A stretch of 33,113 nucleotides of DNA from an uncultured Ruminococcus sp. (GCA_902787365.1 CADAGC010000016.1:1-33113), one strand, 5' to 3'. Shown: positions 7,181 to 15,503, counted from the stretch's first letter. Notes: generated by a model not told the origin, from the sequence alone. Program-made: numbers and translations.

Positions 7181-8272
7181 TTGGCAGGCTCGGCAGGCGA
7201 TAAGACCGAAGAGGCGACCCCGAAAAAGCGGGAGGACGAGCGAAAAGAAGGTAACATATTCCAAAGCAAGGAGATAGTTATTCTTGTCACCATGCTTGCC
7301 ACCTTCTTTGGATTTAAGCTGCTCTACCCCACCGTAATGGCAACAGCCCAGCAGTTTATGCAAAAGCTGTTTGTTCTGACGGGGGATATGGAGAAATTTG
7401 ATGTCTATTCATCAAGAGAGCTGTTCATAGCGGCGTGCATTTGCATAGCCATATGCTGCGGGCCGCTTTTAGCTATATCAATGGGTGCGGCGATACTTGC
7501 CACCATTGCGCAGACCAAGGGGCTTTTCAATATGAAATCCCTAAGGCCCAAGTTCAGCCGAATGAACCCACTAAACGGCATCAAAAACCTCTTCTCACTA
7601 AAGGGGATAATCGAGCTTTTAAAGTCGATAGTTAAGATAGTTATTCTTTTCTACGTTATATACACGTTTATAAAGGATAACATAATGGTGTTCCCGAAGA
7701 TGATGTATATGTCGGTGCCCGAGGCGGCTGAAAAGACGGGCAGTATGCTCTTCACGCTTTTCTACACGGTAGCGATAGCATTCGCTTTCCTTGCGGGGTT
7801 TGACTTCTTCTATCAGAGATGGGAATACAACCGAAACCTGCGAATGACCAAGCAGGAGGTCAAGGAAGAATACAAGAACATCGAGGGTGACCCCCAGATA
7901 AAGAGCCAGCGGCGTGCAAGGCAGCAGCAGATGGCAAGGCAGCGAATGATGCAGGCCGTGCCTACGGCTGATGTTGTTATCAGAAACCCTGAGCACGTAG
8001 CGGTTGCGCTCAAATATGACAGGGAGAAAAACCACGCCCCGATGGTTGTGGCTAAGGGTCTTGACCATGTGGCGCTAAGGATAGTGCAGATAGCCGAGGA
8101 AAACGGCGTAAAATGTATCGAGAACAAGCTGCTTGCAAGAGCACTCTATGCGCAGACCGAGCTGCTTGATGAGATACCGCCGGAATTCTACACGGCACTT
8201 GCAGAAATAATAGCAACGATATACAAAGAAAAGGGCATAACGCCCGACGGAAAGCCTGTAAAGAGAGTATAA
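7181..8272 (+). CDS. flhB: Flagellar export switch protein FlhB with NPEH in place of NPTH (TTG start)
   Basis: A 363-residue protein. The N-terminus GDKTEEATPKKREDERKEGN is typical, four membrane segments span about residues 25-215, and a cytoplasmic domain follows. FlhB cleaves itself between Asn and Pro of NPTH, which switches export from rod/hook to filament substrates. Here the site is N269-P270-E271-H272 (codons aac cct gag cac, 7985-7996), with Glu in place of Thr; Asn, Pro and His are kept. The rest of the domain is canonical (VALKYDREKNHAPMVVAKG, then LARALY). Start TTG 7181 has GGGGAG 8 bases upstream. Confidence 0.94.
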   Translation: MAGSAGDKTEEATPKKREDERKEGNIFQSKEIVILVTMLATFFGFKLLYPTVMATAQQFMQKLFVLTGDMEKFDVYSSRELFIAACICIAICCGPLLAISMGAAILATIAQTKGLFNMKSLRPKFSRMNPLNGIKNLFSLKGIIELLKSIVKIVILFYVIYTFIKDNIMVFPKMMYMSVPEAAEKTGSMLFTLFYTVAIAFAFLAGFDFFYQRWEYNRNLRMTKQEVKEEYKNIEGDPQIKSQRRARQQQMARQRMMQAVPTADVVIRNPEHVAVALKYDREKNHAPMVVAKGLDHVALRIVQIAEENGVKCIENKLLARALYAQTELLDEIPPEFYTALAEIIATIYKEKGITPDGKPVKRV

Positions 8273-8308
8273 GGGCAAAGCAAAAGAAAACCAAAGGAGC
8301 AGTAGAAG

Positions 8309-10387
8309 TTGGGAAGGCTAAAAAGTATATTTTCTAATACCGTAGCGGTATTCATAGTGCTGATAGTTTTTCTTATCATCATACCGCTGCCGACATTTAT
8401 ACTTGATTTCATGTTTGTGGTGCAGCTGGGGCTGTCGCTCGTTATACTGCTCACCACCCTATATATCAAGGAAACGCTGGAATTCTCGGTGTTCCCGACA
8501 ATACTACTTGTTACCACCCTTTTGCGGCTGGGTCTTAACATATCATCTACTCGTTCAATACTGACCAATCAGGGCTATGCGGGCGAAATGGTAAAGGCAT
8601 TCGGTGATTTTGTTATCAAAGGGCAGGTCGTCGTAGGTCTTATCATATTCCTTATCATCGTTTTGGTAAACTTTCTCGTTATCACCAAAGGTTCCGAGAG
8701 AGTTGCGGAAGTTTCCGCACGTTTTACCCTCGATGCTATGCCCGGTAAGCAGATGGCGATAGATGCAGACTTAAGCTCCGGTACGATAGACGAAAGAGAA
8801 GCAAGGAGACGACGTGAGAGCATTCAGCGTGAAGCCGACTTCTTCGGCTCTATGGACGGTGCCTCGAAATTCGTTAAGGGCGACTCGATAATGTCGATAG
8901 TCGTTACATTCATAAACCTTATAGGCGGCATAATCATAGGCTTTATCACAGGCGTGGGCGATTTCTCGACTATTGCGGGGATTTACTCAACGGCGACTGT
9001 AGGCGACGGCCTTATGTCGCAGATACCCGCACTTCTGGTGTCGGTTGCCTCAGGTATGATGGTAACCCGCTCGGCGTCGGAAAACAACATAAATTCAGAC
9101 ATTTCAAAGCAGTTTCTCTCACAGCCGAGGGTGCTGATGATAGCGGGCATAACCCTTGAATGTCTGATAATCATAGGCTTCCCCTTTGTGCAGACGACCC
9201 TTATGGCGGCTATACTCTTCGGCGGGGGAATGCTCCTTTCAAGGCAGGAGAAGCAGACAGCGCAGGTAATGGAAGCGCAGGAAGCCGAGGCTGCCGAGCA
9301 GAAGGAAGAGATCCAGTCAGAGGCAAGCTTCTACCGAAATATCGACAACCTCTACGGCTTACTTAACGTCGAGCAGGTAAAGATAGAGTTTGGCTACTCG
9401 CTGATACCCCTTGTTGACGAGGCAAGCGGCGGCAGCTTCCTTGACCGAGTGGTAATGTTCAGAAAACAATTCGCACTTGAAATGGGCTTTATCATACCGC
9501 CAGTTCAGCTAAAGGACAGCGGCATACTGAACCCCAACCAGTATGTAATATACATAAAGGGCGAGCAGGTCTCGGGCGGCGATGTGCTGGTAGACCACTA
9601 CTTAGGCCTTGCGCCCAGCGAGGAAGAGGATATAATCGACGGTATCGACACCATTGAGCCTGCCTTCGGCATCAAGGCAAAATGGATAAGCGAGGATAAA
9701 AAGGTCAAGGCAGAGCTTATGGGCTATACGCTCATTGACCCGACGTCGGTAATAATAACCCACCTCTCCGAGATAATAAAGGCGCACGCTCACGAGCTTT
9801 TAAACAGGCAGGAAGTAAACAATATGCTTGAAAACCTTGCCAAGACCAACGAAGCGCTGGTAAGGGAGATCGTTCCCGGCATCGTGCCTGTAAGCGACCT
9901 GCAAAAGGTGCTTTGCAAGCTGCTTGAAGAGAAGGTGCCGATAAGAGACTTAGAGACGATACTTGAAACGCTTGCCGACTATGCGCCGAGGATAAAGGAC
10001 ATAGATATGCTGACCGAGTATGTAAGGCAGGCGCTCAAGAGAACGATATCTCACAAGTTCTCCGAGGCGGGGCAGATAAAGGTAATAACCTTAGATGCCA
10101 ACATCGAGAACGCCATTATGGGCTCTGTCAAGAAAATGGATTCGGGCTCATATCTTGCGCTTGACCAGGTAACGATACAGAAGATAATCGTATCGACGAC
10201 CAACGAGCTTGACAAGATAAAGGACATTGTAAGCGAGCTTGTAATAGTTACCTCGCCCGTTGTGCGTATATACTTCAAGAAGCTTATTGACCAGTTCTAT
10301 CAGAACGTAAACGTGCTTTCGTTCAACGAGATAGACAACAACGTTCAGCTTCAGGCGCTGGGGCACATTACTATGGAGAATTCATAA
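8309..10387 (+). CDS. flhA: Flagellar export protein FlhA (TTG start)
   Basis: A 692-residue protein. About eight membrane helices occupy the first ~320 residues, followed by a large cytoplasmic domain that forms the nonameric ring binding export chaperones. The FHIPEP-family block RFTLDAMPGKQMAIDADLSS is at about residues 138-157, and LRLGLNISSTRSIL at about 72-85. AAGGAG (8294-8299) precedes TTG 8309 by 9 bases. The TAA stop (10385-10387) is the first three bases of repeat element E3, so the element supplies the stop. flhF and flhG, which normally follow, are absent. Confidence 0.95.
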   Translation: MGRLKSIFSNTVAVFIVLIVFLIIIPLPTFILDFMFVVQLGLSLVILLTTLYIKETLEFSVFPTILLVTTLLRLGLNISSTRSILTNQGYAGEMVKAFGDFVIKGQVVVGLIIFLIIVLVNFLVITKGSERVAEVSARFTLDAMPGKQMAIDADLSSGTIDEREARRRRESIQREADFFGSMDGASKFVKGDSIMSIVVTFINLIGGIIIGFITGVGDFSTIAGIYSTATVGDGLMSQIPALLVSVASGMMVTRSASENNINSDISKQFLSQPRVLMIAGITLECLIIIGFPFVQTTLMAAILFGGGMLLSRQEKQTAQVMEAQEAEAAEQKEEIQSEASFYRNIDNLYGLLNVEQVKIEFGYSLIPLVDEASGGSFLDRVVMFRKQFALEMGFIIPPVQLKDSGILNPNQYVIYIKGEQVSGGDVLVDHYLGLAPSEEEDIIDGIDTIEPAFGIKAKWISEDKKVKAELMGYTLIDPTSVIITHLSEIIKAHAHELLNRQEVNNMLENLAKTNEALVREIVPGIVPVSDLQKVLCKLLEEKVPIRDLETILETLADYAPRIKDIDMLTEYVRQALKRTISHKFSEAGQIKVITLDANIENAIMGSVKKMDSGSYLALDQVTIQKIIVSTTNELDKIKDIVSELVIVTSPVVRIYFKKLIDQFYQNVNVLSFNEIDNNVQLQALGHITMENS

Positions 10388-10568
10388 TGCAAAATGCATA
10401 ATGCATAATGCATAATTATGGTATCGCCCTACGAGCGATGAATTATAATGCGGCAAATCCGCAGAATTATCAATAAACAATTGCCGCCGCAGGCGGCTTG
10501 CCCGAATGGGCATCTGTCGGCGGAGCCGACACATCAATTATGCATTATGCATTTTGCATTATGCATTA
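10385..10568. repeat. Heptad-bounded hairpin element E3 (flhA-fliA)
   Basis: 184 bp. The left arm (10385-10416) has units TAATGCA, AAATGCA, TAATGCA, TAATGCA, TAATT. The right arm (10536-10568), read inversely, has TAATGCA, TAATGCA, AAATGCA, TAATGCA, TAATT. Internal hairpins are ATCGCC-CTAC-GAGCGAT (imperfect), TGCGG-CAAAT-CCGCA, GCCGCC-GCA-GGCGGC, GCCC-GAAT-GGGC and GTCGG-CGGAG-CCGAC. The last two modules recur almost unchanged in E4 at 18678-18709. Confidence 0.82.
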
Positions 10569-10585
10569 AACAAGGTGGTGAGTAT

Positions 10586-11368
10586 GTGAATTTCTACAAG
10601 AACAAGGATACCTATTCGGACGAGAAGTTTTTGCAAAAACTCCTTGAATACCGCAAAACAAAGAGCAACGCAGTCAGAAACGATATAGTTATGAATTTCG
10701 CATACATACCGCAGACGGCGGCTATTCAGCTTAGAGGCCTTGCAAACGGCTATGCGCAGGTAGACGATATGGTAAACCAGGGCATTATGACCCTTATGGA
10801 CTGTATCGACAGCTTTGATGAAAACAAGGGTATAAGCTTTGAATACTACGCATTTATGAGAGTGCGTGGGGCAATAATAGACTTAGTAAGAAAGCAGGAC
10901 TGGGTGCCGAGACGGGTTCGTGAGCAGGATAAGAAGATAAACAAGGCAAGGCAGGAGCTTTCAAACATACTGCTTCGTGAGCCGACCGACAACGAGCTTG
11001 CAGACTTTATGGGGGTAAGCCCCGAGAAGCTTTCAAGTATGCAGGCCGAGGTCAATGGTGCGGCGGTGCTTTCGTTTGAAGAGCTTATACAGAATATGTC
11101 GCAGATGGGCACATCACTTGAAGCCGAGGGCGAAAGCCCCGAAAAGCGGGTGCTCTCACGGGAACTTAAGGCCGTGCTCGCCAGGGCGATAGATGACCTG
11201 GGCGAGAGAGAGCGGCTCGTTATATCGCTTTACTACTACGAAAACCTCACATTCGCCGACATAGCGCAGGTGCTTGATGTATCGGTGCAGCGTGCTTCGC
11301 AGATAAACGCCAAGGCCGTCAGCAGGCTTAAGGCGGCTATGGAAAGCTATATGAACGGCGAGGGATAA
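10586..11368 (+). CDS. fliA: Flagellar sigma factor FliA/SigD (sigma-28), GTG start
   Basis: A 260-residue sigma-70 family protein. Region 2 includes YAQVDDMVNQGIMTLMDCID and SFEYYAFMRVRGAIIDLVRK, followed by DWVPRRVR. Region 3 is at about 110-165 and region 4 at about 195-255 (LVISLYYYENLTFADIAQVL, then VQRASQINAKAVSRLK). It directs late flagellar transcription. The frame runs upstream into element E3 (to 10448) because the element's right arm is stop-free, but AGGTGG at 10573-10578 precedes GTG 10586 by 7 bases, so that is the start. No chemotaxis genes lie between flhA and fliA, where Bacillus and many Clostridia have them. Confidence 0.93.
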   Translation: MNFYKNKDTYSDEKFLQKLLEYRKTKSNAVRNDIVMNFAYIPQTAAIQLRGLANGYAQVDDMVNQGIMTLMDCIDSFDENKGISFEYYAFMRVRGAIIDLVRKQDWVPRRVREQDKKINKARQELSNILLREPTDNELADFMGVSPEKLSSMQAEVNGAAVLSFEELIQNMSQMGTSLEAEGESPEKRVLSRELKAVLARAIDDLGERERLVISLYYYENLTFADIAQVLDVSVQRASQINAKAVSRLKAAMESYMNGEG

Positions 11369-11386
11369 GAAAGGATAGATGATACT

Positions 11387-12130
11387 ATGCTAAGAGGATA
11401 TTACAGCGCAGCATCGGGAATGCTGGTCGAGCAGAGAAACTTAAATGTCATAGGTCAGAATATAGTAAACTCACAGACGGCAGGCTACCGTGCGCAGAGG
11501 GTAGTGCAGAACACCTTTGACCAGGAGCTTGTAACACGCTACGAGGGGGGCGTTTACACCAAGATAGGTGATGCCTCGCAGACAAACCTTGTAACTACTG
11601 TTGACACGATAGTTAATGAAGCATCTGTTTACGAGACAGAAAACCCCTACGATATGGCGATACTTTCCGACGGGTATTTTAACGTAAACGGCGCCGAGGG
11701 CAGAACATTTATGACAAGAAACGGCAGCTTCTCGCTCGATGACGAGGGGTATTTACAGCTTGAAGGCGTAGGCCGTGTTCAGGGCGAGAATGGCGACATT
11801 TACGTCGGCGGCAATAATTTCAGAATGGACTATCTCGGCAACATATATGATGTGAACGGCCAGTTTTCGGGCAGGCTGCTCATAACAAGGCCTGCGCAGG
11901 ATTCGCAGATACTCAAATTCCAGAACGGCCTGTTCATAACCGACAACGTCGAGCAGGTAGACAATGCCGAAGTGATGAACTACGGCTATGAGCGATCGAA
12001 TGTTGATATGAACGACGAATACACCCGCCTTATGGAAGCGCAGGCGGCGTTCAAGGCGTGCAGCACGGCGCTTTCGACGATAAATCAGATGAATATGAAA
12101 TCGGCCTCGCAGATAGCGTCGATATCGTGA
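11387..12130 (+). CDS. Flagellar rod protein, FlgF/FlgG family (first copy)
   Basis: A 247-residue hook-basal body protein. The N-terminal rod motif is MLRGYYSAASGMLVEQRNLN, then IGQNIVNSQTAGYRAQRVV. A central beta domain contains MAILSDGYFNVNGAEGRTFM, then TRNGSFSLDDEGYLQ, and the C-terminal coiled segment is ERSNVDMNDEYTRLMEAQAA. These proteins are exported through the FlhA/FlhB gate and polymerise into the distal rod. Two such genes after fliA match the flhO-flhP or flgF-flgG pair of Firmicutes; which one is FlgF and which FlgG cannot be settled here. Confidence 0.88.
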   Translation: MLRGYYSAASGMLVEQRNLNVIGQNIVNSQTAGYRAQRVVQNTFDQELVTRYEGGVYTKIGDASQTNLVTTVDTIVNEASVYETENPYDMAILSDGYFNVNGAEGRTFMTRNGSFSLDDEGYLQLEGVGRVQGENGDIYVGGNNFRMDYLGNIYDVNGQFSGRLLITRPAQDSQILKFQNGLFITDNVEQVDNAEVMNYGYERSNVDMNDEYTRLMEAQAAFKACSTALSTINQMNMKSASQIASIS

Positions 12131-12151
12131 TATAGCTAAGGAGGTCAGTTT

Positions 12152-12904
12152 ATGAACATAGCATTTTACGTTGGGCGAAGCGGCATAATCGCACACTCCA
12201 ACAGCCTGAATATTTCGGCGCAGAATGTTACTAACATAAGCTCTATAGGCTATAAGGCCACCACGAGCGATTTCCGTGAGCTTATATATAATCAGATGGA
12301 TCAGAACATCAACAAAGAGCTTGACAACGAGCATAAGATACTAAACGGCCACGGCGTCAAGATACAGTCTGACCCTTTGCAGTTCTCGCAGGGGCAGTTT
12401 CAGATGACCGAGTATGACCTCGACTTTGCGCTTGCAAGCGACAACTGCCTTTTCGCAGTTGACAGGCGGGGCGTTACACAGTACACCCGAAACGGCGCAT
12501 TCGACGCCAGCGTTGAGGGGGATAACATATTCCTTGTGACCTCTGACGGCGGGTATGTGCTTGATGACAACAACCAGCGTATTCAGATACCGCAGGACGA
12601 GCAGGGCAGGCTTGATATTGAGGGGCTTAAGGACAGGATAGGCGTTTTCTACTTCGAGAACCCCTATGCCCTCTTCCGCTATGACGGGCAGAGCTTTGCG
12701 CCGACACCCGAAAGCGGCGAGCCGCAGGTGGCAACAGTCGGGCAGTATGACCTGCTTCAGGGTGCGATAGAGCGCTCGAATGTTAACCTTGCAAAGGAAA
12801 TGAGCGACATCATCGTTACCCAGAAGGCATATGCATTCTCGGCAAAGGTAGTTCAGACCGCCGATGAGGTGGAGGACATAGTTAATAACCTAAGACAGGG
12901 ATAA
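12152..12904 (+). CDS. Flagellar rod protein, FlgF/FlgG family (second copy)
   Basis: A 250-residue rod protein with N-terminal NSLNISAQNVTNISSIGYKA, a middle beta domain (LFAVDRRGVTQYTRNGAFDA), and C-terminal LLQGAIERSNVNLAKEMSDI plus VTQKAYAFSAKVVQTADEV. It follows the first rod gene after 21 bases and has a near-perfect ribosome site, AAGGAGGT. The first helix (MNIAFYVGRSGIIAHSNSLN) departs from the usual LYTAASGM pattern more than the upstream copy does. Together they probably form the distal rod. Confidence 0.86.
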   Translation: MNIAFYVGRSGIIAHSNSLNISAQNVTNISSIGYKATTSDFRELIYNQMDQNINKELDNEHKILNGHGVKIQSDPLQFSQGQFQMTEYDLDFALASDNCLFAVDRRGVTQYTRNGAFDASVEGDNIFLVTSDGGYVLDDNNQRIQIPQDEQGRLDIEGLKDRIGVFYFENPYALFRYDGQSFAPTPESGEPQVATVGQYDLLQGAIERSNVNLAKEMSDIIVTQKAYAFSAKVVQTADEVEDIVNNLRQG

Positions 12905-12911
12905 TTAAGCT

Positions 12912-13568
12912 ATGGCAAGGTATATCAAAGAACGCTACCACATTGAATACAAGGGCGAGAATGCGGGAAACTACTTCATCTATGAGGACGGCGGGGCGTC
13001 TTTGGAGCTTTTCATCGTTGAGGACGAGCGCTTTAAGAGCGAGCTTGCGGATATGGGCTTTACCAAGAAAAATGAAACGCAGAACAAGCCCCGAGGGTTT
13101 TTCTATAAGATGATAAGTGAGCAAAACCGCCTTAAAGAGCGCAAGCGGCCTGTATATATATCGGGCGATTTCAGACTTGAGCGTGTGCCCGAAAAGGTGA
13201 GCAAAGAATTCCTGATATACAGGCGTGACGCAAGGAAAGGCAGCAGGGCATATTCGCCCCTTGCACACGATGCGCCCCACAAAGATGGCAGCAGAGTTAT
13301 CGAGGGCATGAAAGAGTGGGCAAACTTCTACAAATTCGAGCTGCTCGATGACGGCACCTACAGAGCAGCGCTTGACGAGGCGTGGGACGGCGGCAGCTAT
13401 TACAGCGGCGGCACGATAAATGTCGATATCCCCGAGGAGGCCTTTAAGCTTAAGTATGACGAGTTTTTAGAGGGCGTTGTAAAGCTTGCGGCGGCAGCCC
13501 ATTACGGCTTTACGGCTGATATGCTAAAGGCTAAAAAAGGACTTAAAGAGTTCTTCGGGTTTGAATAG
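12912..13568 (+). CDS. Unknown 218-residue protein in the flagellar operon
   Basis: I do not recognise this family. It is a soluble, charged protein without signal peptide or membrane helices. It begins MARYIKERYHIEYKGENAGN, is rich in Lys, Glu, Tyr and Phe, and contains YYSGGTINVDIPEEAFKLKY followed by an amphipathic helical end (FLEGVVKLAAAAHYGF...KKGLKEFFGFE). The ATG is 7 bases after the flgG stop with a weak AGGGA site, so translation may be coupled to flgG. Placement between rod genes and a FliK-like gene suggests an assembly or regulatory role, but that is only positional inference. Confidence 0.75.
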   Translation: MARYIKERYHIEYKGENAGNYFIYEDGGASLELFIVEDERFKSELADMGFTKKNETQNKPRGFFYKMISEQNRLKERKRPVYISGDFRLERVPEKVSKEFLIYRRDARKGSRAYSPLAHDAPHKDGSRVIEGMKEWANFYKFELLDDGTYRAALDEAWDGGSYYSGGTINVDIPEEAFKLKYDEFLEGVVKLAAAAHYGFTADMLKAKKGLKEFFGFE

Positions 13569-13676
13569 CCCTTTTCTATCGTAATGATAGCATGAAAAAG
13601 TTATTTTTTAGGCAGTAAAACAGCACGAATTTTCGGTAATGCAATATACAACAAAACAACCAACTAAACAAACAGT

Positions 13677-13738
13677 CAGGGAGGACAGTTTGTTAGGGTG
13701 CTGAGCGTGAGGGGCGTAAAGCTTTCCTCACAACTAAC
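13677..13738 (+). other. Structured leader with an unused strong ribosome site
   Basis: The 200-base gap 13569-13768 holds AGGGAGGA (13678-13685), as strong as any ribosome site in the operon. It is followed 4 bases on by TTG 13690, which opens only four codons before TGA. A hairpin overlaps it: GTTAG (13692-13696) with CTAAC (13734-13738) and GTGAGG (13707-13712) with CCTCAC (13726-13731). The next real gene has its own AAGGAAG site. CTATC-GTAAT-GATAG (13577-13591) followed later by a T-run may be a weak terminator. The function is unknown; a leader peptide or a lost gene start is possible. Confidence 0.4.
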
Positions 13739-13768
13739 ATCTAAAAGCGCAAGGAAGTGAATTAAGAA

Positions 13769-15223
13769 ATGGCTGACGTAACAAGGGCGGCTACGCCGAT
13801 AAACAACCGAAATATAATAGCCCCCTCTCGTGAGAACCGCAATACCGCTGAGATACCCTTTGATTTTCAGGACACCAGCAAGATAAAGCAGGCGACACCT
13901 AACAGCGATATGCAGTCTGATGCTAATGTGCTGCGTCAGGACGGCTCGACTACGGGCTTTTACGAGGTGCTTCATGACCAGGACGTTACCTCGGCGTTTC
14001 TTACAAATATATTCCTCTTAAAAGAGATAGTTGACATTCTGCCGATGAACAATGAGACCCAGACGCAGGAGATGCAGCAGCTCTTAAACAACCTCACACT
14101 TAAGCCCGAAGAGATAGCGGGCGAGATGATGAGGCAGGAGGATATGACCACCATGTTCAAGGGCGGGCTTTTCGATATGCTGCGCACTATGATTGAGACT
14201 AATCAGGCGCAGAATGAGGGCGACCCGCAGGCAGTAAGGGATTTTCAGAACACGGTGAGCAATTTCTTAAAGGCACTCAACAACTCCAGCTCAAAGGGCA
14301 ATGTCTTTGAGTCGGTGATGAACAATATGAGCTATATAAGAGAGCTTGTAGACGCATCGCCCAAGCTGTCGGCAGCTATGGACGGGATTTTGCAGAAATT
14401 CAGCCTTTTCAATAACGAGACTAACAACCTGCAAAACACACAGGGCTTTGAGGAGCTGTTTATGCAGCTCAAAAGCGAGGCGCTGGAGACTTTTGCGGGG
14501 CTGGAGAAGAGCATACTCTACAATGACGAGATAGCAAAGAGCGTATCAATGGCGACCTACAATCTCTCACGCATAGCCCTTTCGGACGATGGGATAAGCG
14601 AGAACTTTCAGAAGCTCTTAGGGCTTGTTGACAGCGAGGAGCAAAAGGAGAGCCTTACCAATCTCCTGCTGGGCTTTTTGGAGCAGAACGACCACGTAAG
14701 CCAGTCAAAGACTATGAATGCGCTGACCGAGCTTATAAAGAAGCAGACGGAAGACCCCGAGTTCAAGATGCTCAACTCCGAGTCGATGAACAAGATTATT
14801 CAGAGCCTGCTTTCGTCGCCCTGCAACTTCACACCTCTCCTGCACTATGTTATACCCGTAGAGTATGAGGACGTGAACGCTTCCGCCGAGATGTGGATAA
14901 ACCCCGACGGCGAGAACGACGTGCCGGGCGGCACGGACGGCAAGAAGATGACGCACCTGCTCATAGTTTTTGAGATAGGCGACATAGGCAAGTTTGAAAC
15001 AGAGCTTTGGGTCAGCGATAATGACATCACGATGTCTATCCTCTGCCCTGAGCAGTATACAGACTTTTACAAAAACAAGATAAGAGACTTAAGAAATGAT
15101 TTAAGCTTTTCAAGCTATAAAATCAAGAGCATAGATGTTGACACGCTTAATGAGCCGAGAAGCCTTATTGAGGTGTTCGCTTCGCTGCCTGAAAGGAGGA
15201 CGGGGATAAATGTTTCAATCTAA
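13769..15223 (+). CDS. FliK-like flagellar hook-length control protein (probable)
   Basis: A 484-residue soluble protein. Residues 1-60 are polar and look disordered, residues ~70-370 are mostly alpha-helical and rich in Asn, Gln, Glu and Leu, and the C-terminal ~110 residues look like a FliK C-terminal (Flg_hook) domain. That part contains THLLIVFEIGDIGKFETELW, then VSDNDITMSILCPEQYTDFY, with alternating beta strands and a helix. FliK-type proteins touch the FlhB C-domain to end hook growth. The coding sequence overlaps fhlB by 14 bases, which resembles the ylqG-ylqH pair of Bacillus. The similarity is by pattern only, and the helical middle is unlike a Pro-rich FliK ruler. Confidence 0.6.
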   Translation: MADVTRAATPINNRNIIAPSRENRNTAEIPFDFQDTSKIKQATPNSDMQSDANVLRQDGSTTGFYEVLHDQDVTSAFLTNIFLLKEIVDILPMNNETQTQEMQQLLNNLTLKPEEIAGEMMRQEDMTTMFKGGLFDMLRTMIETNQAQNEGDPQAVRDFQNTVSNFLKALNNSSSKGNVFESVMNNMSYIRELVDASPKLSAAMDGILQKFSLFNNETNNLQNTQGFEELFMQLKSEALETFAGLEKSILYNDEIAKSVSMATYNLSRIALSDDGISENFQKLLGLVDSEEQKESLTNLLLGFLEQNDHVSQSKTMNALTELIKKQTEDPEFKMLNSESMNKIIQSLLSSPCNFTPLLHYVIPVEYEDVNASAEMWINPDGENDVPGGTDGKKMTHLLIVFEIGDIGKFETELWVSDNDITMSILCPEQYTDFYKNKIRDLRNDLSFSSYKIKSIDVDTLNEPRSLIEVFASLPERRTGINVSI

Positions 15224-15503
15224 AAGCAAGGCGGTAGCGCTTAAATACGATACCGAGAGAGAGAACGCCCCCGTTGTGGTTGCTTCGGGCTGCGGCGAGG
15301 TGGCAAAGCGGATAATCGACGTTGCCGAGAAAAACGGCATACCCGTCTACAGAGATGACAGCGCAGCTTCTCTGATGTGTATGTTACAGGTGGGCAGCTC
15401 GATACCGCCCGAGCTTTATGAGGTGGTAGCGGGGATATATGTATCCCTCTTGCGCTCATCAAAAGAGCTCAGAGATAAAATGCTCAAAGGGGTAGATGTA
15501 TGA
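15210..15503 (+). CDS. FhlB/YlqH: stand-alone FlhB C-terminal-like protein
   Basis: A 97-residue protein matching the cytoplasmic C-domain of FlhB after the cleavage site: AVALKYDTERENAPVVVASG, then VAKRIIDVAEKNGIPVYRDD and SIPPELYEVVAGIYVSLLR. It has no membrane part and no NPTH. Compare FlhB here: VALKYDREKNHAPMVVAKG and DEIPPEFYTALAEIIATIY. AAAGGAGGA precedes the ATG, which lies inside the upstream gene, and its TGA overlaps the next ATG as ATGA. Such proteins (FhlB in Bacillus and Salmonella work) may stand in for, or modulate, the FlhB C-domain. Confidence 0.85.
   Translation: MFQSKSKAVALKYDTERENAPVVVASGCGEVAKRIIDVAEKNGIPVYRDDSAASLMCMLQVGSSIPPELYEVVAGIYVSLLRSSKELRDKMLKGVDV

Noticed and set aside
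10448..10585. Upstream extension of fliA through element E3
   Set aside because: The frame is open only because the element's right arm contains no stops. The residues do not belong to sigma-28, and a good ribosome site precedes GTG 10586.
12912..13568. Calling the 218-residue protein a known flagellar factor such as SwrB or FlgJ
   Set aside because: It has no N-terminal membrane helix as in SwrB and no muramidase or rod-cap motif as in FlgJ; only position supports a flagellar role.
13692..13738. c-di-GMP (GEMM) riboswitch before the FliK-like gene
   Set aside because: A hairpin is present, but the conserved GEMM cores and tetraloop-receptor pattern are not.
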